A DNA stretch of 64,000 nucleotides from Ustilago trichophora (taxonomy: Eukaryota; Basidiomycota; Ustilaginomycetes; Ustilaginales; Ustilaginaceae). The notes beneath the pieces are model-generated. The model saw nothing but the letters and a program-made list of their open reading frames with translations. It was not told where the DNA came from and searched no databases. This document shows, piece by piece, positions 62,703 through 64,000 of this stretch (its first letter is position 1; each line of letters starts with the position of its first letter). The translations under genes and the position numbers were made by a program. The stretch covers positions 1,612,001-1,676,000 of the forward strand of contig OOIN01000001.1 of the NCBI GenBank assembly GCA_900323505.1, given 5' to 3'.

Positions 62703-64000
62703 GTTTGTAGCTGCTGGCAACACTCTGTTGATCGTTGCTCGATTCCTTGTCCTACTCTGATAGATCTGGATGTGATGCAAAGGCCGGTGGTAGATTTGAA
62801 TAGAGCAGATGTGGCCAGAAGCTGACAATGATGAGCAAGCGATATAATACACACATGCACGCCCAATGCTGAGTGATGAGTGGAGGGTCAACCAACATAT
62901 TTGGTCACTTCCGAAAAGAAGAGCATGTTATGTCCTGAATTTTCTACATAGTGTCAGAGTAAGTCGATCTAACAAGATTGCCTTTTTGGCACCATTTCCG
63001 CGCTATATTTGACCCAGGTTTTCGGTGCAAAAAGACATCATCGGAGATGCCGCTGTGTGTCGTAGGATGACGCGGCCAACCTTTGCTCGAAAGCTTATTC
63101 GCTAACTGTCAGTGGTACCTGTAGATCACAGCCTGTCCCTGCTGATTCAGCTCGAAGATTGGTCCTGAATTCGCCTGCATCCAATGGGTAGTTGATTGCC
63201 GATACAGCATGTCATCCAGAGTTCCCGAGGTTGTTACAATCAGGGCTTACGACCCCAAGAAAAGGAGGAGTGTCTTTGTCAGCATCAGACGCATGAATCT
63301 GGACATAGGGTCAGTGGTCAAGAGAAGTGGCTTGAAGGTAACCGACTTCTTGGAGCCGAACTGCCGAGTAACGGGGCAGGCAAGGCTCGTTCTTTTGGTG
63401 CTCAACTCAAAAGCTTGGGTCGCAAATGAATTGTCACCTTTTCCTACACAGGTTTGGCAAGCACCGATGCAGATCCAGTCGGATTGGTCTCAGACTTCTT
63501 CTTGCAAGCCCATAGGTATGTACGTCTGGAATCTCGAAGGCACACCAACATGAACGAAGGATCGTAGCTTGGAAAGAGCAAAGAGGGTGTTTAAGAGAGT
63601 CCGCAGCTGCTGGGCTTCGATCCTTCGGTGAGTCGACCGAGGCAGCAGTTGTTATGAAAGCTGAGAACGAAAACAGTTCAGGCGCGGTTGGCCGTGTCCC
63701 GAGGCGAATCCCAAATATGTGTCGCCTGACCCGAACTTTAGCGAGATGCCTTCTCTCGCGGGTCCTCTTACAGCCGCCTTCACCGCGTTACAGCGGAATG
63801 CGCGGAGGCCGCCCTTGTTCTCCTGAAACCTAAAAAATGGCAGGTGCGTCTCGGATTGGGCAAGATCTTGCCCGAAAAACCGCGTCGCTTGCTTGACCGG
63901 TGGGATGCCGAAAGGGACAGCCAGCGCCGAGAGCTCTCCAATGAGGGGCCTGCTTCTCTGTCGACTTCGCGTTTCAGAGTGGCTTGCACATGCACTCATT
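62703..64000. other. Right-edge region with unassigned open frames
   Basis: 1.3 kb from the POLD4 start to the window edge. The left part is its promoter. The right part holds several overlapping open frames on both strands, one of them running off the edge. Nothing is recognisable. Confidence 0.45.
63209..63553 (+). CDS. Possible small ORF, unassigned
   Basis: 114-codon ORF beginning MSSRVPEVVTIRAYDPKKRR. Composition is protein-like and basic at the N-terminus, but no motif is recognised. It contains a plausible internal intron (GTAACC donor at 63338, pyrimidine-rich acceptor ending 63451, in phase) and a good GTATGT donor at 63516, so it might be the first part of a multi-exon gene that continues off the window. 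Low confidence. Confidence 0.2.
   Translation: MSSRVPEVVTIRAYDPKKRRSVFVSIRRMNLDIGSVVKRSGLKVTDFLEPNCRVTGQARLVLLVLNSKAWVANELSPFPTQVWQAPMQIQSDWSQTSSCKPIGMYVWNLEGTPT

Noticed and set aside
63652..63999. 115-codon minus-strand ORF at the right edge
   Set aside because: Competes with open frames on the other strand; no recognisable domain. Recorded only as part of the edge observation.
1..64000. Possible biosynthetic, mating-type or effector cluster
   Set aside because: No polyketide or peptide synthase, homeodomain or pheromone gene, or run of secreted proteins is present; the genes are unrelated housekeeping functions.

Overview
This 64 kb window comes from the nuclear genome of a basidiomycete fungus, most likely a smut or its relatives (Ustilaginomycotina). 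This is inferred from gene structure and protein style, not from a database search. Genes are intron-poor: about half are single-exon, and the rest carry one to four short GT-AG introns of roughly 95-300 nt with GTAAGT/GTGAGT donors. Intergenic spaces are compact, codon use favours C/G at the third position, and proteins carry Ser/Pro/Ala-rich low-complexity extensions. I support 24 protein-coding genes. I found no rRNA, tRNA, CRISPR array or recognisable transposon.

Layout. 0-11 kb: TAF13 (+), RPAP1 (-), complex I subunit NDUFS4 (+), proteasome beta-3 PUP3 (-), and the mitochondrial AAA extractase MSP1 (+). 10.6-14 kb is a 3.4 kb gene-poor leader in front of a seven-pass membrane protein with receptor-like topology (13965-16746). 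17.4-27 kb: V-ATPase proteolipid VMA3 (+), Mediator MED6 (-), an unknown four-pass membrane protein (+), ESCRT adaptor BRO1 (-) and nucleoside transporter FUN26 (-). 27-29.3 kb is non-coding, with a 31-A tract. 29.3-44 kb: a START-like protein (+), nucleolar NOP4 (-), tripeptidyl-peptidase II (+), TRP4 (-), electron-transfer flavoprotein beta (-) and the calcium sensor NCS1 (-). 45-53.4 kb: a RING protein with a SUMO-interaction motif (+), a 4.7 kb gene desert, and a Ser-rich unknown protein (+). 53.7-63 kb: CCR4-NOT subunit NOT2 (-), ArfGAP GLO3 (+), ubiquitin-conjugating enzyme UBC1 (-), GPN2 (+) and DNA polymerase delta subunit 4 (-). The last 1.3 kb holds only unassigned open frames that run off the edge.

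The genes are mostly core eukaryotic functions in alternating orientation, with no sign of a biosynthetic or effector cluster. Several act on RNA polymerase II or its products (TAF13, RPAP1, MED6, NOT2, GPN2), and others act in protein turnover (PUP3, UBC1, TPP2, the RING protein) and mitochondria (NDUFS4, MSP1, ETFB). I read this as ordinary gene neighbourhood rather than a pathway cluster.

The observations most worth following are a cryptic 12-nt first exon that would give tripeptidyl-peptidase II a mitochondrial-type presequence, the orphan seven-pass protein with a long regulated leader, and the RING protein whose zinc-binding loop is split by a Gly/Arg-rich insert.
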